From positions 124,001 to 188,000 of the forward strand of contig NZ_LDJJ01000017.1 in assembly GCF_001431465.1 (NCBI RefSeq): DNA of 64,000 nt, read 5' to 3'. Numbering within the stretch: the stretch's first letter is position 1; every line of letters begins with the position of its first letter. The translations under genes were made by a program, and so were the position numbers. The notes under the pieces were generated by a model, which saw only the letters and a list, made by a program, of their open reading frames with translations, was not told the DNA's origin and did no database searches. This DNA comes from Stenotrophomonas terrae (lineage in GTDB: Bacteria > Pseudomonadota > Gammaproteobacteria > Xanthomonadales > Xanthomonadaceae). Shown here piece by piece: positions 17,273-27,237 of this stretch.

Positions 17273-18112
17273 ATGATGAGTACTGCTGCTGCCACCTTGT
17301 ATGTCGTTGCCACGCCGATCGGCAACCTCGCCGATCTGAGCCCGCGTGCGCAGGAGGTGCTGCGTTCGGTGGCTGCCATCTGCGCCGAGGACACCCGTCA
17401 TACCGGTCAGTTGCTATCGCATTTCGGCATCAGTAAACCTCTGGTCGCCCTGCATGACCACAACGAGGAAGCCATGGCAGAGCGGGTGGTTGCGCGCCTG
17501 CTGGGCGGTGAGTCGCTGGCGGTGGTCAGTGACGCCGGCACGCCACTGGTCAGTGATCCGGGGTTTCGCCTGGTGCGCGCCGCGCGTGCGGCGGGGGTCA
17601 AAGTCAGCCCAATCCCAGGTGCCTGTGCGGCGATTGCCGCATTGAGCGTGGCCGGTTTGCCCAGCGACCGCTTTGTGTTCGAAGGCTTCCTGCCGGCCAA
17701 GGGCGCGGCCCGGCGCGAGCGCCTGAACAAACTGGCGGGCGAAACCGGCACCCTGGTGTTCTACGAATCCTCGCACCGCATTGCCGAGTCGCTGGCCGAC
17801 ATGGCCGGCGCATTTGGCGGTGACCGGCCGGCGGTGGTGGCGCGTGAACTGACCAAGCTGTTCGAGACCGTGCTTGATGGCAATCTGGACCAGCTGCTGG
17901 CCAAGGTGCTGGCCGACGACAACCAGCGCAAGGGCGAGTTTGTGGTGATGGTGCAGGGTGCGGGTGACGACGAAGAAGCCAAGATTGCCGAAGGGCGGCG
18001 CCTGTACGCCAAATTGAACGAGCACCTGCCGCCTTCCACCGCTGCCAAACTGGCGGCTGAACTGAGCGGTGCGCCGCGCAAGGCTTTGTATGGACAGGGC
18101 AGCAACGACTGA
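17273..18112 (+). CDS. rsmI: 16S rRNA (cytidine 1402-2'-O)-methyltransferase RsmI
   Basis: RsmI adds the 2'-O-methyl group to C1402 in the decoding centre of 16S rRNA; RsmH, also in this window, methylates N4 of the same base. The 279-residue product has the tetrapyrrole-methylase fold: LYVVATPIGNLADLS, CAEDTRHTGQLL, VSDAGTPLVSDPG, PIPGACAAIAALS and FYESSHRI. Two adjacent ATGs (17273, 17276) are possible starts. It is divergent from lpoA. Confidence 0.96.
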   Translation: MMSTAAATLYVVATPIGNLADLSPRAQEVLRSVAAICAEDTRHTGQLLSHFGISKPLVALHDHNEEAMAERVVARLLGGESLAVVSDAGTPLVSDPGFRLVRAARAAGVKVSPIPGACAAIAALSVAGLPSDRFVFEGFLPAKGAARRERLNKLAGETGTLVFYESSHRIAESLADMAGAFGGDRPAVVARELTKLFETVLDGNLDQLLAKVLADDNQRKGEFVVMVQGAGDDEEAKIAEGRRLYAKLNEHLPPSTAAKLAAELSGAPRKALYGQGSND

Positions 18113-18854
18113 GGCGATGTGGGCGGCGGCCGATGCCGCCAGCCTGCGCGCGCAGCTGGACCTGCGCGAGCAACCGCTGGCCGGTGGCTCCGGCGCCGAG
18201 ATCAAGACTCAGCGCGAGCGCTGGATGATGGTGCGCTGGTTGACCGTCTGGGCCTCGCAGCTGGAGTACCCATTGCGGGTGAGCAAGCGCGAGAGCCCGG
18301 ATTTCATGGTCGACACAGGCAGCGGCCGGATCGGACTGGAATGCATGGAAGTGGTGCCGGAGGCCTTCAAGCAGTTGCAGGCCAAGTTGAACGGCGTCAA
18401 TTCCGGCTGGGTGCGGCCGGTGCCGGACCCGCGCGGTGGGGAGGCGCGCAACGAGTGGGACAGTCCGCTGCTGCGGCAGCTGCTGGCGGATACCTATGAA
18501 GGCAGCCCCTGGGCCGGCGACGAGCCGGAACGATTGTGGGTGGAGGTGATGCGCTGGGCGGTGGAGAAAAAACGCCAGGTGCTGCATAAGCCGGCCTTTG
18601 CCCGCCAGCCACGCAATGTGTTGTTGCTGTACGACAACTGGCCGTTGCCGGCGGTGGCGTTTGTCGAGGAGGCGGACCCGGCCGTGCTGCGCAGTTGGGC
18701 GTTGGCTGCGCTGCAGGAGCTGTCGCGGCAATTGCGCGACAGCGATGCGCATGCGGACTTCCAGCAGATCGACATCCTGCATGACGGCTGGTTGCTGTCG
18801 TTCACCGATGCAGGGGTGCAACCCTTGCGTTACCGGATGCCTGCGGCTGAATGA
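18090..18854 (+). CDS. hypothetical cytoplasmic protein
   Basis: The family is not recognised. The 254-residue product has no signal peptide or membrane segment. A segment near residue 70 (SPDFMV...GLECMEV) is loosely like the PD...E part of PD-(D/E)xK nucleases, but no following lysine is obvious, so no function is claimed. AAGG at 18080-18083, 6 nt before ATG 18090, supports this start, which overlaps the end of rsmI by 23 bp; ATG 18117 is an alternative. It ends just before rnpB. Confidence 0.65.
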   Translation: MDRAATTEAMWAAADAASLRAQLDLREQPLAGGSGAEIKTQRERWMMVRWLTVWASQLEYPLRVSKRESPDFMVDTGSGRIGLECMEVVPEAFKQLQAKLNGVNSGWVRPVPDPRGGEARNEWDSPLLRQLLADTYEGSPWAGDEPERLWVEVMRWAVEKKRQVLHKPAFARQPRNVLLLYDNWPLPAVAFVEEADPAVLRSWALAALQELSRQLRDSDAHADFQQIDILHDGWLLSFTDAGVQPLRYRMPAAE

Positions 18855-18896
18855 AATGTTCGGCCAGTGGCGGGCTGGACGTGCGACAATACGCGC

Positions 18897-19250
18897 GGCG
18901 GAGTCGGCCAGACAGTCGCGTCATTCCTTCGGGAATGCCGAGGAAAGTCCGGGCTCCACAGGGCAAGGTGCCAGGTAACGCCTGGGCGGCGCAAGCCGAC
19001 GGAAAGTGCAACAGAAAGATACCGCCGAACGGCCTTCGGGCGCGTGGTAAGGGTGAAATGGTGCGGTAAGAGCGCACCGCGAGTCTGGCAACAGACCGGT
19101 ACGGCAAACCCCACCTGGAGCAAGACCAAATAGGGACCTAATGGCGTGGCCCGCGTCGGGTCCGGGTAGGTTGCTTGAGCGTTACGGTGACGTAGCGCCT
19201 AGAGGAATGACTGTCCACGACAAAACCCGGCTTATCGGCCGGCTCCGCCG
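18897..19250 (+). ncRNA. rnpB: RNase P RNA, bacterial type A
   Basis: This is the catalytic RNA that trims tRNA 5' leaders. Diagnostic blocks are present in order: CCAGACAGTCGCG, GAGGAAAGTCCGGGCTCC, ACAGAAAGATACCGCC, GGTAAGGGTGAAATGGTGCG, GGCAAACCCCACCTGGAGCA and ACAAAACCCGGCTTATCGG. The P1 helix closes with GCGGAGTCGGCC (from 18898) against GGCCGGCTCCGC (to 19248). GACAAT at 18885-18890 is a plausible -10. The length of about 354 nt fits type A. Confidence 0.97.
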
Positions 19251-19277
19251 CTTTCATCGCCTGGCGGGCGATGAAAG
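19251..19277 (+). terminator. hairpin directly after rnpB
   Basis: CTTTCATCGCC (19251-19261) pairs perfectly with GGCGATGAAAG (19267-19277) around a 5-nt loop. A second stem (about 19280-19305, CCCAAAATTTTGC against GCAAAACTTTGGG, one mismatch) follows. The T-run signal is weak, so these may define the RNase P RNA 3' end by processing as well as termination. Confidence 0.5.
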
Positions 19278-19348
19278 CCCCAAAATTTTGCGCAGCAAAA
19301 CTTTGGGCCCCGGGCCTCTGCCCTCCAATTCCCCGCGCCTGTCGGTGC

Positions 19349-19380
19349 GCCCCCTTTACTAAAGGGGGCTGTTGCTCTTC
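19349..19380 (+). terminator. perfect 9-bp hairpin downstream of rnpB
   Basis: GCCCCCTTT-ACT-AAAGGGGGC (19349-19369) is a perfect stem with a 3-nt loop, followed by a moderately T-rich stretch. It is likely a terminator. Confidence 0.5.
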
Positions 19381-19676
19381 GGATTTATTGCTTGGCTCGC
19401 TGCGCATCGTGGCTGGGAGAAGTGCGGCTGTGGCTTTTGCTGCGCTTTGGCTGTGGCTCTGGCTTTGGCTATGGCTCCTGCCTTGCTGTTCTCTTTCCCT
19501 TCGCCCGTTTGCGGGGGAAGGTGCCCGAAGGGCGGATGGGGGGAGCTTTTGATCTTGTTTTGGTTTTGACTTGGGCTTTGACTTTGACTTTGGCTGTGGG
19601 CTAAAGCCAAAGCCAAAGCCAAATCAAACGCACCCCTGCCCAGCCCTCCCCTTGGCCTTCGGCCAAAGGGAGGGGG
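19381..19676. repeat. low-complexity stretch with imperfect TTTGGC/AAAGCC hexamers
   Basis: From about 19420 to 19475 the sequence is runs of GGCTTTG/GGCTGTG, and from 19555 to 19625 runs of TTTGAC/TTTGGC that turn into AAAGCC repeats, so the two halves can fold back on each other. At 19643-19676 a GC-rich hairpin (CCTCCCCTTGGCC against GGCCAAAGGGAGG) lies at the 3' end of the convergent minus-strand gene. Frames that cross this region encode only repetitive peptides, so no gene is called. Confidence 0.75.
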
Positions 19677-20465
19677 TCAGGAGTCAGCGCCTTCTTTTCC
19701 AGTCTCCACTCCAATCTCCACGCGCGTCTCACCCAGAAACACACCCTCAGGCCCGAAACGGCGTTCGTGGATGAAGCCGCCGCCGTCCTGGCTGATCGCC
19801 ACGATGGTGCTGGCGCGGGTGCCGTAGTCGGTGCCGCGTATGAACGCGCTCGACAACCGTCGTTCCAACTCCAGCGGAACGCCGGTAGCAGGTAACGCTG
19901 CATCCGCGGCCTGCTGCTCATCAGCCAGTGCCGTCCAAAGTGGCTCAAGGCCGTCATTACCGGCGGCCAGCCAATCCTCAAGCACGCCCATCAAACGGCG
20001 GGTCTTGGGCCAGGGGGCGTCCAGGGCGCCGTTGGACATGCCATGCACGCCTGGCATCAGGTCGCGCCGGGCCTGCGGGTGGTTGCCCAGGTAGCTGCAG
20101 CTCTGCGCGTCAGCTACCAACAGATTGAACGGTGCAAATGCCGACGCTCTGCTGGCCAGGTGGTCGGCATAGTCCGTGGCGGACTGTCGGCCAGCCAGGT
20201 AGCCGGCGATCAGTTCGCCCCGCGAGGGTCCGCCTGTTGCTGCCGTTGGATCCCGCACATTGGTCACCACCGCGGCCTGGCCGCGCAGATTCACTCCCAT
20301 CCAGCTGCCGCCCGAACGCAGGTCGCGGCCGGCGATCAGCTGATCCTGGGGCGCCGGCCAGCGCGCCAGCGCTGCGGTGGGGCGGGCGTGGAATTCGTCA
20401 CGATTGCCCGCCATGAGCAGGCGCCAATGCGGGTGGGCTTTCCAGGCGATGGCGACCAGACACAT
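19677..20465 (-). CDS. NRDE-family (TANGO2-like) protein
   Basis: This 262-residue protein shows the family signature MCLVAIAW at the N-terminus and GNRDEFHARP at about residues 20-29. Cys2 follows the initiator Met and could become an N-terminal nucleophile as in Ntn-type hydrolases. TANGO2/NRDE proteins are widespread, with an unsettled function linked to heme or lipid handling. The start at 20465 gives the conserved N-terminus; longer frames add an unlikely basic extension. Confidence 0.88.
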   Translation of the reverse strand: MCLVAIAWKAHPHWRLLMAGNRDEFHARPTAALARWPAPQDQLIAGRDLRSGGSWMGVNLRGQAAVVTNVRDPTAATGGPSRGELIAGYLAGRQSATDYADHLASRASAFAPFNLLVADAQSCSYLGNHPQARRDLMPGVHGMSNGALDAPWPKTRRLMGVLEDWLAAGNDGLEPLWTALADEQQAADAALPATGVPLELERRLSSAFIRGTDYGTRASTIVAISQDGGGFIHERRFGPEGVFLGETRVEIGVETGKEGADS

Positions 20466-20572
20466 GCAGCAAGTGTGCCGTTTTGCGCGCCCGCCAGCCA
20501 TCAGTGTCTGAATGGCGGCTGGGTTGAGGCCCCGTTTTCACGCGGCCTCTACACCACTGAATTTCATACAAA

Positions 20573-20587
20573 TCTCAAAATTTGAGA
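20573..20587. promoter_or_regulatory. perfect 15-bp palindrome upstream of the division cluster
   Basis: TCTCAAA-A-TTTGAGA lies in the 327-bp region between the NRDE gene and mraZ. Its AT-rich symmetric form suggests a repressor or activator operator. It is about 100 bp upstream of the candidate mraZ promoter. Confidence 0.45.
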
Positions 20588-20679
20588 CGAAACAGTAACT
20601 TGTGGATAAACCTTGAACAACTCTCTAAACATTGGTGCAAACCATTGATGCGACAGGCGATTTTGTGCGCTGAAAGTTG

Positions 20680-20707
20680 TTGACAACCCTAAGCTCGCTG
20701 CTAAGGT
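20680..20707 (+). promoter_or_regulatory. mraZ: candidate promoter of the mraZ-ftsZ cluster
   Basis: A consensus TTGACA (20680-20685) is followed after 16 bp by TAAGGT (20702-20707), a weak -10. Transcription would begin near 20714, giving a leader of about 80 nt before the preferred GTG start. Confidence 0.5.
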
Positions 20708-20726
20708 GGGCATCAGAGGGAAAACC

Positions 20727-20751
20727 GGGTTTTTTGTGGTTTTTCGTGGTT
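20727..20751 (+). promoter_or_regulatory. mraZ: candidate MraZ-binding direct repeats
   Basis: GGGTT (20727), TGGTT (20737) and TGGTT (20747) recur with an exact 10-bp period just downstream of the candidate promoter. MraZ is known to repress its own operon by binding short G-rich repeats spaced at 10 bp (TGGGN type in E. coli). These could be the equivalent operator. Confidence 0.5.
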
Positions 20752-20792
20752 CAATGACTTCCCAAGCAAAACGGACGACGGGTGCCATAGGC

Positions 20793-21239
20793 GTGTTCCA
20801 GGGTGAGACTGCCATCACGGTTGACGACAAGGGACGCATGGCGGTGCCAACCGCCTACCGCGACCTTGTTGCGCGTGCGAGTGGCAACCGCCTGGTGCTG
20901 ACCTACAACCCCTTCGAAGCCGGTTGCCTGTGGTTGTATTCAGAGCAGGAGTGGGAGCGGGTGCGGGACGACGTAATGGCAAAGCCCAATACCCAGCGCG
21001 TAGTGCGCACCCTGCAGCAGAAGCTTGTCGGCTCGGCCGCCCATCTGGAACTGGATGGCAATGGCCGTATCAGCCTGCCGTCCAGTCACCGCAGTGCGGT
21101 GGGCATCGAGAAGAAAGCAGTGCTGATGGGCATGGGTGAAAAGTTTGAATTGTGGAGCGAGCAAGCGCATCGCGCACTGATCCAGCAGACGTTGTCTGAC
21201 GAGGATCTGGGCGATGGGCTTCTCGATCTGAAGTTGTGA
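20793..21239 (+). CDS. mraZ: transcriptional regulator MraZ
   Basis: MraZ is an AbrB-like DNA-binding protein forming ring oligomers that represses the division/cell-wall operon it heads. The 148-residue product has two tandem SpoVT/AbrB-like domains: [16 protein letters not shown] near the N-terminus and [16 protein letters not shown] near residue 90. GTG 20793 gives the [15 protein letters not shown]-terminus usual in Xanthomonadaceae; ATG 20754 would add 13 residues. The stop overlaps the rsmH GTG start. Confidence 0.95.
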   Translation: MFQGETAITVDDKGRMAVPTAYRDLVARASGNRLVLTYNPFEAGCLWLYSEQEWERVRDDVMAKPNTQRVVRTLQQKLVGSAAHLELDGNGRISLPSSHRSAVGIEKKAVLMGMGEKFELWSEQAHRALIQQTLSDEDLGDGLLDLKL

Positions 21240-22222
21240 GCCGGGGTGCCCGGGTGCGCGGTGAAGCGCAGGCCGGTCACCCAACGGTGTCGCAGCCGCC
21301 GGCGGCTCACCTGCCGGTGCTGTACGCCCAGGTCCTTGACGGCCTGAGGGTGATCGAAAACGGTACTTATCTGGATGGCACGTTCGGTCGTGGCGGTCAC
21401 GCTGGCGGCGTGCTGCGTCAGCTTGGCCCGGATGGGCGCCTGCTGGTCATGGACAAGGACCCCGAAGCCATTGCCGTGGCCGAGCGCGACTTCGCGCCGG
21501 ACGGCCGTGTGGCCATCTATCGCGGCAGCTTTGCCGATCTGCTGGACTGGAGCGAAACCGCTGCCGGTCTGGATGGCGTGTTGTTCGACCTGGGCGTGTC
21601 TTCGCCCCAGCTCGACGTGGCCGAGCGTGGTTTCAGCTTCGGCAAGGACGGCCCGCTGGACATGCGCATGGACCCGGACTCGGGCGAGAGCGCCGCACAG
21701 TGGTTGAACCGTGCAGACGACCGCGAGATCGCCGACGTGCTGTTCACCTATGGCGACGAGCGCCAGAGCCGCCGTATCGCCCGCGCCATCGTGGCCCGCC
21801 GCGACAGCCAGCCATTCACGCGTACCGCTGATCTGGCCGAGTTGATCGCCTCGGTGATGCCGCGTGGCAAGGACAAGATCCATCCGGCCACGCGCAGCTT
21901 CCAGGCCATCCGCATCCATATCAACCGCGAACTGGCCGACCTTGAAGCCGGCCTGGATGCGGCGATGGCGCGGCTCAAGCCCGGTGGCCGCTTGGCGGTG
22001 ATCAGCTTCCATTCGTTGGAAGACCGCATCGTCAAGCAGTTCATGAACCGCCATGCCAAGGCGCCGCCGACCAATCGTCGTCTGCCGGAACTGCAGGCCT
22101 TCGTGCCGACGCTGGATCTGATCGGCGGTGCCATCAAGGCCGATGACGACGAGCTGGCGATGAACCCGCGCTCGCGCAGTGCGGTGCTGCGGGTTGCACA
22201 GAAGCGCGAGGTGGCCGGATGA
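21236..22222 (+). CDS. rsmH: 16S rRNA (cytosine 1402-N4)-methyltransferase RsmH
   Basis: RsmH (MraW) methylates N4 of C1402 in 16S rRNA. The 328-residue product has the SAM-binding motif [28 protein letters not shown], the helical insertion domain, [15 protein letters not shown] and the C-terminal [12 protein letters not shown]. The start is GTG 21236 overlapping the mraZ stop (GTGA). The about 20-residue N-terminal extension before [11 protein letters not shown] is longer than in E. coli. Confidence 0.96.
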   Translation: MSRGARVRGEAQAGHPTVSQPPAAHLPVLYAQVLDGLRVIENGTYLDGTFGRGGHAGGVLRQLGPDGRLLVMDKDPEAIAVAERDFAPDGRVAIYRGSFADLLDWSETAAGLDGVLFDLGVSSPQLDVAERGFSFGKDGPLDMRMDPDSGESAAQWLNRADDREIADVLFTYGDERQSRRIARAIVARRDSQPFTRTADLAELIASVMPRGKDKIHPATRSFQAIRIHINRELADLEAGLDAAMARLKPGGRLAVISFHSLEDRIVKQFMNRHAKAPPTNRRLPELQAFVPTLDLIGGAIKADDDELAMNPRSRSAVLRVAQKREVAG

Positions 22223-22482
22223 GCCGCCTGCTGTTGATCGTCCTGCTGGCCTGCACGATTGCCTCGGCCATCGGCGTGGTGTTCATGCGCCACCGCCACC
22301 GCCAGTTGTTTGTCGAGCTGTCCAAGCTTGAGCATGCACGCGACGAGATCAACATCGAGTTTGGCCGCCTGCAGCTTGAGCAGGCGACCCTGGCCCAGGC
22401 CACGCGCGTGGACCAGGAAGCCCGTGGCCGGCTAGGCATGAAGTTCCCCGAAGCGACTGACATCGTGGTGATCCGGCCATGA
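22219..22482 (+). CDS. ftsL: cell division protein FtsL
   Basis: FtsL is a single-pass inner-membrane protein that forms the FtsQLB complex and helps activate FtsWI. The 87-residue product has a short cytoplasmic start, a membrane helix ([20 protein letters not shown]) and a periplasmic coiled coil ([23 protein letters not shown]). Both ends overlap neighbours by ATGA, which fixes the start and shows coupling with rsmH and ftsI. Confidence 0.94.
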   Translation: MSRLLLIVLLACTIASAIGVVFMRHRHRQLFVELSKLEHARDEINIEFGRLQLEQATLAQATRVDQEARGRLGMKFPEATDIVVIRP

Positions 22483-24371
22483 GCAAGCCCGGACGCAACC
22501 GCACCCGCACGCAGTTCAATCTGCGTAACCGCATGCTGATGGTTGGCGTGGGGCTGGGTCTGTGTGCGTTCACCCTGGTCGGGCGCGCGGCGTACGTGCA
22601 GCTGATCAACAACGATTTCTACCAGCGCGAAGGCGAAGCCCGCTTCCTGCGCGATGTGCCCATCCCGACCTCGCGCGGCATGATCACCGACCGCAATGGC
22701 GAGCCGGTGGCGGTGTCCACGCCGGTCGCGTCAATCTGGGTCAACCCGCAGGAGCTGCTGCGTGCACCGGAGCGTATCCCGGAGCTGGCGCGCGCGCTGT
22801 CGCTGCCGGTGGACGAGCTGACTACCAAGTTGACCCAGAAGGCCGACAAGGAATTCATGTACCTGCGCCGCCGGATCAATCCGGATGTGGCCGAGCAGGT
22901 GGTGGACCTGAAGATTCCCGGCGTGTTCTCGCAGCGCGAGTTCCGTCGCTATTACCCGCAGGGTGAGGCGATGGCGCACGTGCTGGGCTTCACCAATATC
23001 GACGACCTCGGCCAGGAAGGGCTGGAGCTGGCCTTCGACGATTGGCTGCGCGGCAAGCCCGGCGCCAAGAAGGTCATCCGCGACCGCAAGGGCGCCATCG
23101 TCGAGAGCATCGACCTGGTGCGTCCTGCCGAGCCGGGCAAGGACCTCACGCTGAGCATCGACCGCCGCATCCAGTTCCTGGCGATGCGCGAGCTGCGCAA
23201 TGCGGTCACCACCAACAAAGCTGCCGGCGGTTCCATCGTGATCATGGATGTGGCCACCGGCGAAGTGATGGCCATGGCCAACCTGCCGACCTACAACCCG
23301 AATTCGGTCAGCGGTGCCACCCCGGATACCCGTCGCAACCGTGCGGTCACCGATCTGGTCGAGCCCGGCTCGACGATGAAGCCGCTGACGATTGCCACCG
23401 CGCTGCAGAACCACGTGGTTACCCCGGATACGGTCATCGATACCAACCCGGGTTACATGTCGCTCGGCCGCTACACCATCCGCGACGTACCGCGTAACAA
23501 CGGCGTGCTCAATGTTACCGGCGTGATCACCCGCAGTTCGAACATCGGCGCAGCCAAGATCGTGGCGCGCATTCCCGACCAGACTTTCTACGACTCGGTG
23601 CGTGGCTTTGGCTACGGCGTGGCCCCGCACAGCGGCTTCCCCGGCGAATCGGCCGGCGTGGTTGCGCGTCCGGGCAGCCCGAGCTGGTACGGCACCACCA
23701 AGACCACCATGTCCTACGGCTACGGCTTGTCAGTGACGCCGCTGCAGATCGCGCAGGCGTACTCGGCGCTGGGCAATGGCGGCCAGGTCATCCAGCCAAC
23801 CTTCATCAAGGGCCAGCGCAATGAAGCGCGTCAGGTCGTTGATCCGGAAGTGGCGCGCGAAGTGGTGCGGATGATGGAAACCGTGGTCACCAACGGTGGC
23901 GCCAAACAGGCGGCGATCCTGGGTTACCACGTGGCCGGCAAGACCGGTACCGCCCGCAAGAACGGCCCCAATGGTTACGAGCGCGGCCACTACAACCTGC
24001 TGTTCGCCGGCCTGGTGCCGGCCACCGCACCGCGCTATGCGGCGGTGATCGTGGTCAACGATCCGCAGGGCTCGCTGCAGTACGGCGGCCTGGTGTCTGC
24101 GCCGGTGTTCCACCACGTGATGGAAGGCACGCTGCGCCTGATGGACGTGCCGCCGGACGACATCCAGTCCTGGTTGGCCGCGCAGGCTGCAGGCAAGGTG
24201 GGTGGCAAGCCGGGCAGCAACCTGGCGCCTCTGCCGATTCCGCAGGACCCGGACGAGGCCCCCAATGCCGCGGCCGAATTTGATGCCGCACTGCCGACGG
24301 CGATCGCCCCAATACCGGCTGCCCCAACACCGGCTGCCCAGACGCCTGCCGCCACGGGGGTGCGCCAGTGA
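22479..24371 (+). CDS. ftsI: peptidoglycan transpeptidase FtsI (PBP3)
   Basis: FtsI is the septum-specific class B penicillin-binding protein working with FtsW. The 630-residue product has one N-terminal membrane helix (about residues 20-42) and a pedestal domain. The transpeptidase motifs are intact: STMK with Ser298, SSN at 353-355 and KTG from Lys488. The C-terminal 50 residues are a Pro/Ala-rich tail ([15 protein letters not shown]), longer than in E. coli. It starts in an ATGA overlap with ftsL and ends in a GTGA overlap with murE. Confidence 0.97.
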   Translation: MSKPGRNRTRTQFNLRNRMLMVGVGLGLCAFTLVGRAAYVQLINNDFYQREGEARFLRDVPIPTSRGMITDRNGEPVAVSTPVASIWVNPQELLRAPERIPELARALSLPVDELTTKLTQKADKEFMYLRRRINPDVAEQVVDLKIPGVFSQREFRRYYPQGEAMAHVLGFTNIDDLGQEGLELAFDDWLRGKPGAKKVIRDRKGAIVESIDLVRPAEPGKDLTLSIDRRIQFLAMRELRNAVTTNKAAGGSIVIMDVATGEVMAMANLPTYNPNSVSGATPDTRRNRAVTDLVEPGSTMKPLTIATALQNHVVTPDTVIDTNPGYMSLGRYTIRDVPRNNGVLNVTGVITRSSNIGAAKIVARIPDQTFYDSVRGFGYGVAPHSGFPGESAGVVARPGSPSWYGTTKTTMSYGYGLSVTPLQIAQAYSALGNGGQVIQPTFIKGQRNEARQVVDPEVAREVVRMMETVVTNGGAKQAAILGYHVAGKTGTARKNGPNGYERGHYNLLFAGLVPATAPRYAAVIVVNDPQGSLQYGGLVSAPVFHHVMEGTLRLMDVPPDDIQSWLAAQAAGKVGGKPGSNLAPLPIPQDPDEAPNAAAEFDAALPTAIAPIPAAPTPAAQTPAATGVRQ

Positions 24372-25858
24372 GCCACACAATGAAGTTGTCACAGCTGCTG
24401 CCTGATCTGGCCCTGTCGCAGGACCCGCAGATCAGCGGCCTGGTATTGGACTCACGGCATGTCCGCGCCGGTGATGCGTTTGTCGCAATCGCCGGTTTTG
24501 GCGCGCATGGCCTGGGCTTCGTCGAGCAGGCCAAGGCCGCCGGCGCGGCCGCGATCCTGTTTGATCCGCCGGCACCGGCGGAGCTGCCGGCACCGGCCGA
24601 CGCCATCGCCGTGCCCGGCCTGCGCACGCGCATGGGCGCGATGGCCGACCAGTTCCACGGCCAGCCGTCGCGGGCGATGACCATGGTTGGCGTCACCGGC
24701 ACCAACGGCAAGACCTCGACCGTGCAGCTGCTCGGCCAGGCCTGGCAGTTGCTGGGCAAGGTCAGTGGCTCGATCGGCACGCTGGGCGTTGGCCTGTACG
24801 GCGCGGTGGTGCCGACCGGCTTCACCACGCCGTTGGTACTGCAGATGCACGAGGTGCTGGCACAGCTGCGCGATGCCGGCGCCAAGGCCGTGGCGATGGA
24901 AGTCAGCTCGCATGCCTTGGATCAGGGCCGCGTCGATGCCGTGCATTACGACGTGGCGGTGTTCACCAATCTCACCCGTGATCATCTGGATTATCACGGT
25001 GACATGGAGGCCTACGGCGCTGCCAAGGCCAAGCTGTTCCACCGCCCGGGCCTGAAGGCGGCGGCAATCAATCTGGACGATGCGTTCGGCCGCGAGCTGA
25101 TCACCACGCTGGCTGCCGGCGTGCAGGCCATTGGCCTGAGCTCGACTGGCCAGGCCGGTGCCAGCATCCGCGCCGACAAGCTGGTGCTGGACGGGCAGGG
25201 CCTGGGCTTTGAGCTGGTCATCGCTGACGAGCGCCACGCGCTGCGCTCGCCGCTGCTGGGCCGCTTCAACGTCGACAACCTGCTGGCCGTGGCCGGTGCG
25301 CTGCATGGCCTGGGCGAGTCCTGCGCCAACATCGCCAAGGTGCTGGGCCAGCTGCAGCCGATCCGTGGACGCATGAACCGCCTCGGCGGCCATGGCGAAC
25401 CCACCGTGGTGATCGACTACGCCCACACCCCCGACGCGCTGGAACAGGCGCTGCGCAGCCTGCACGGTCACCTTGATGGCCGCCTGCTGTGCGTGTTCGG
25501 TTGCGGTGGTGAGCGGGATACCGGCAAACGCCCGCAGATGGCGGCCATTGCCGAAGAATTGGCCGACGTGGTGTTCGTCACTGACGACAATCCACGCGGC
25601 GAGAATGGCGACGTGATCGTAGCCGACATCATGGCTGGCTTCGTGACGCCTGCGCAGGTGAACGTGGTGCGTGATCGCGCCCGCGCCATCGCTGCCGCGG
25701 TCGCACAGGCAGGGGCCGGCGACATCGTGTTGATCGCCGGCAAGGGCCATGAGCCCTACCAGGAGATTGCAGGTATCAAACATCCCTTCGATGACACCGA
25801 TGTGGCATCGCGCGCGCTGCAGGCGCGCCGGTCCATGAACGCGGAGGTGCGCCAGTGA
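24368..25858 (+). CDS. murE: UDP-MurNAc-tripeptide synthetase (meso-DAP adding) MurE
   Basis: MurE adds meso-diaminopimelate to UDP-MurNAc-L-Ala-D-Glu. The Mur ligase ATP motif is [10 protein letters not shown], and the DAP-specific DNPR motif appears as TDDNPRGEN near residue 410. The product is 496 residues from GTG 24368 (overlapping the ftsI stop) or 492 from ATG 24380; I keep the overlap start but cannot exclude the ATG. The next gene, murF, starts in a GTGA overlap. Confidence 0.95.
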   Translation: MSHTMKLSQLLPDLALSQDPQISGLVLDSRHVRAGDAFVAIAGFGAHGLGFVEQAKAAGAAAILFDPPAPAELPAPADAIAVPGLRTRMGAMADQFHGQPSRAMTMVGVTGTNGKTSTVQLLGQAWQLLGKVSGSIGTLGVGLYGAVVPTGFTTPLVLQMHEVLAQLRDAGAKAVAMEVSSHALDQGRVDAVHYDVAVFTNLTRDHLDYHGDMEAYGAAKAKLFHRPGLKAAAINLDDAFGRELITTLAAGVQAIGLSSTGQAGASIRADKLVLDGQGLGFELVIADERHALRSPLLGRFNVDNLLAVAGALHGLGESCANIAKVLGQLQPIRGRMNRLGGHGEPTVVIDYAHTPDALEQALRSLHGHLDGRLLCVFGCGGERDTGKRPQMAAIAEELADVVFVTDDNPRGENGDVIVADIMAGFVTPAQVNVVRDRARAIAAAVAQAGAGDIVLIAGKGHEPYQEIAGIKHPFDDTDVASRALQARRSMNAEVRQ

Positions 25859-27237
25859 AGCGCGCGCCCCTGTCGCTGATCGCCCATTGGGCCGGTGCCG
25901 AGATCCACGGCGACGACGTCAGCATCGACGCAGTCAGCAATGACAGCCGCAGCTTGAGCGCCGGCAGCCTGTACGTCGCCCTGCGCGGTGAGCGCTTCGA
26001 CGGCCATGACTTTGCCGCCAATGCGGTCGAGCAGGGCGCCAGCGCCTTGCTGGTCGAGCGCCTGTTGCCGTTGGAAGTGCCGCAGATCGTGGTTGCCAAC
26101 ACCGAGCTGGCGTTGGCAAAGATTGCCGCAGCGATGCAGCAGCAGCGCGCCACCCGCGTGTTCGCCATCACCGGCAGCAACGGCAAGACCAGCGTGAAAA
26201 ATCTGCTGTTGGCCGTCATGCAACACGCCGCTGCGGTGCTGGGTCAGCATGTTTACGCAACGCCGGGTAACCGCAACAACGAAATCGGCCTGCCGCTGGC
26301 GGTGATCGATGCGCCGGAAGATGCCGATTTCGCCATCTACGAGATGGGTACCGGCAAGCCGGGCGACATCGCCTACCTGACCGCCATCGCCGCGCCGGAC
26401 GTGGCCATCGTCAACAATGTCGCGCCGGCACATCTGGAGCGCATGGGCAGCCTGCTGGAGATCGCCAACACCAAGGCGGCGGTCTATGACGACCTGCGCG
26501 ATGGCGGCGTTGCGGTGATCAATGCCGACGATGCGTTCTCGCCGTACTTCGCCGCGCGTGCGGGTGACCATCAGGTGATCCGCTTCGGCCTGGAAGTCAG
26601 CGCCGACGTCACCGCCACCGGCATCGTGCTGGACGAGGCTGGTTCACGCTTCCAGCTGCGCACGCCGCAAGGCGATGCCGAGGTGGTGCTGCAGTTGCCG
26701 GGCCACCATAACGTACTCAACGCATTGGCTGCCGCCTCGATGGCATTGGCCGCTGGTATTGCGCTGCCACTGGTGGTCGAAGGCCTGGCGCAGGCGCGCC
26801 CGGTCGCAGGCCGTCAGGTAGCCCACGTGCTGGACAACGGCGCGGTGTTGATTGACGACAGTTACAACGCCAACCCGGGTTCACTGGCGGCGGCGATCAC
26901 CGCGCTGGCGGCGGGCAAGGGCGAGGGTTGGCTGGTGCTGGGCGACATGCGCGAGCTGGGCCCGGACGCGCAGGCGCTGCATGCACAGGCTGGCCTGCGT
27001 GCGCGCGAAGCCGGGCTGAAGCGGCTGTATGCGCTGGGCCCGCTGAGTGCAGCGGCAGCAGCAGCCTTCGGCGATGGCGGGCGTCACTTCGACTCGCATG
27101 CCGTGCTGGCCGCCGCGTTGCAAACCGAACTTCATGCTGGCGTGCGTTGCCTGGTCAAGGGCTCGCGCGGCAGCGCCATGGACAAGATCGTGACCGCGCT
27201 GTTGGCGCGCGGCGAGGACACTACACATGTTGCTTGA
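25855..27237 (+). CDS. murF: UDP-MurNAc-tripeptide-D-Ala-D-Ala ligase MurF
   Basis: MurF attaches D-Ala-D-Ala to complete the UDP-MurNAc-pentapeptide. The 460-residue product shows the ATP loop [13 protein letters not shown], the [10 protein letters not shown] segment, and [12 protein letters not shown], characteristic of MurF. GTG 25855 overlaps the murE stop. The C-terminus overlaps mraY by 11 bp. It needs D-Ala-D-Ala from a ligase not found in this cluster. Confidence 0.97.
   Translation: MKRAPLSLIAHWAGAEIHGDDVSIDAVSNDSRSLSAGSLYVALRGERFDGHDFAANAVEQGASALLVERLLPLEVPQIVVANTELALAKIAAAMQQQRATRVFAITGSNGKTSVKNLLLAVMQHAAAVLGQHVYATPGNRNNEIGLPLAVIDAPEDADFAIYEMGTGKPGDIAYLTAIAAPDVAIVNNVAPAHLERMGSLLEIANTKAAVYDDLRDGGVAVINADDAFSPYFAARAGDHQVIRFGLEVSADVTATGIVLDEAGSRFQLRTPQGDAEVVLQLPGHHNVLNALAAASMALAAGIALPLVVEGLAQARPVAGRQVAHVLDNGAVLIDDSYNANPGSLAAAITALAAGKGEGWLVLGDMRELGPDAQALHAQAGLRAREAGLKRLYALGPLSAAAAAAFGDGGRHFDSHAVLAAALQTELHAGVRCLVKGSRGSAMDKIVTALLARGEDTTHVA

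Noticed and set aside
19381..19676. Several short frames in the low-complexity region after rnpB.
   Set aside because: They encode only repetitive peptides (LWLWLWL, KAKAK type) and lack ribosome sites.
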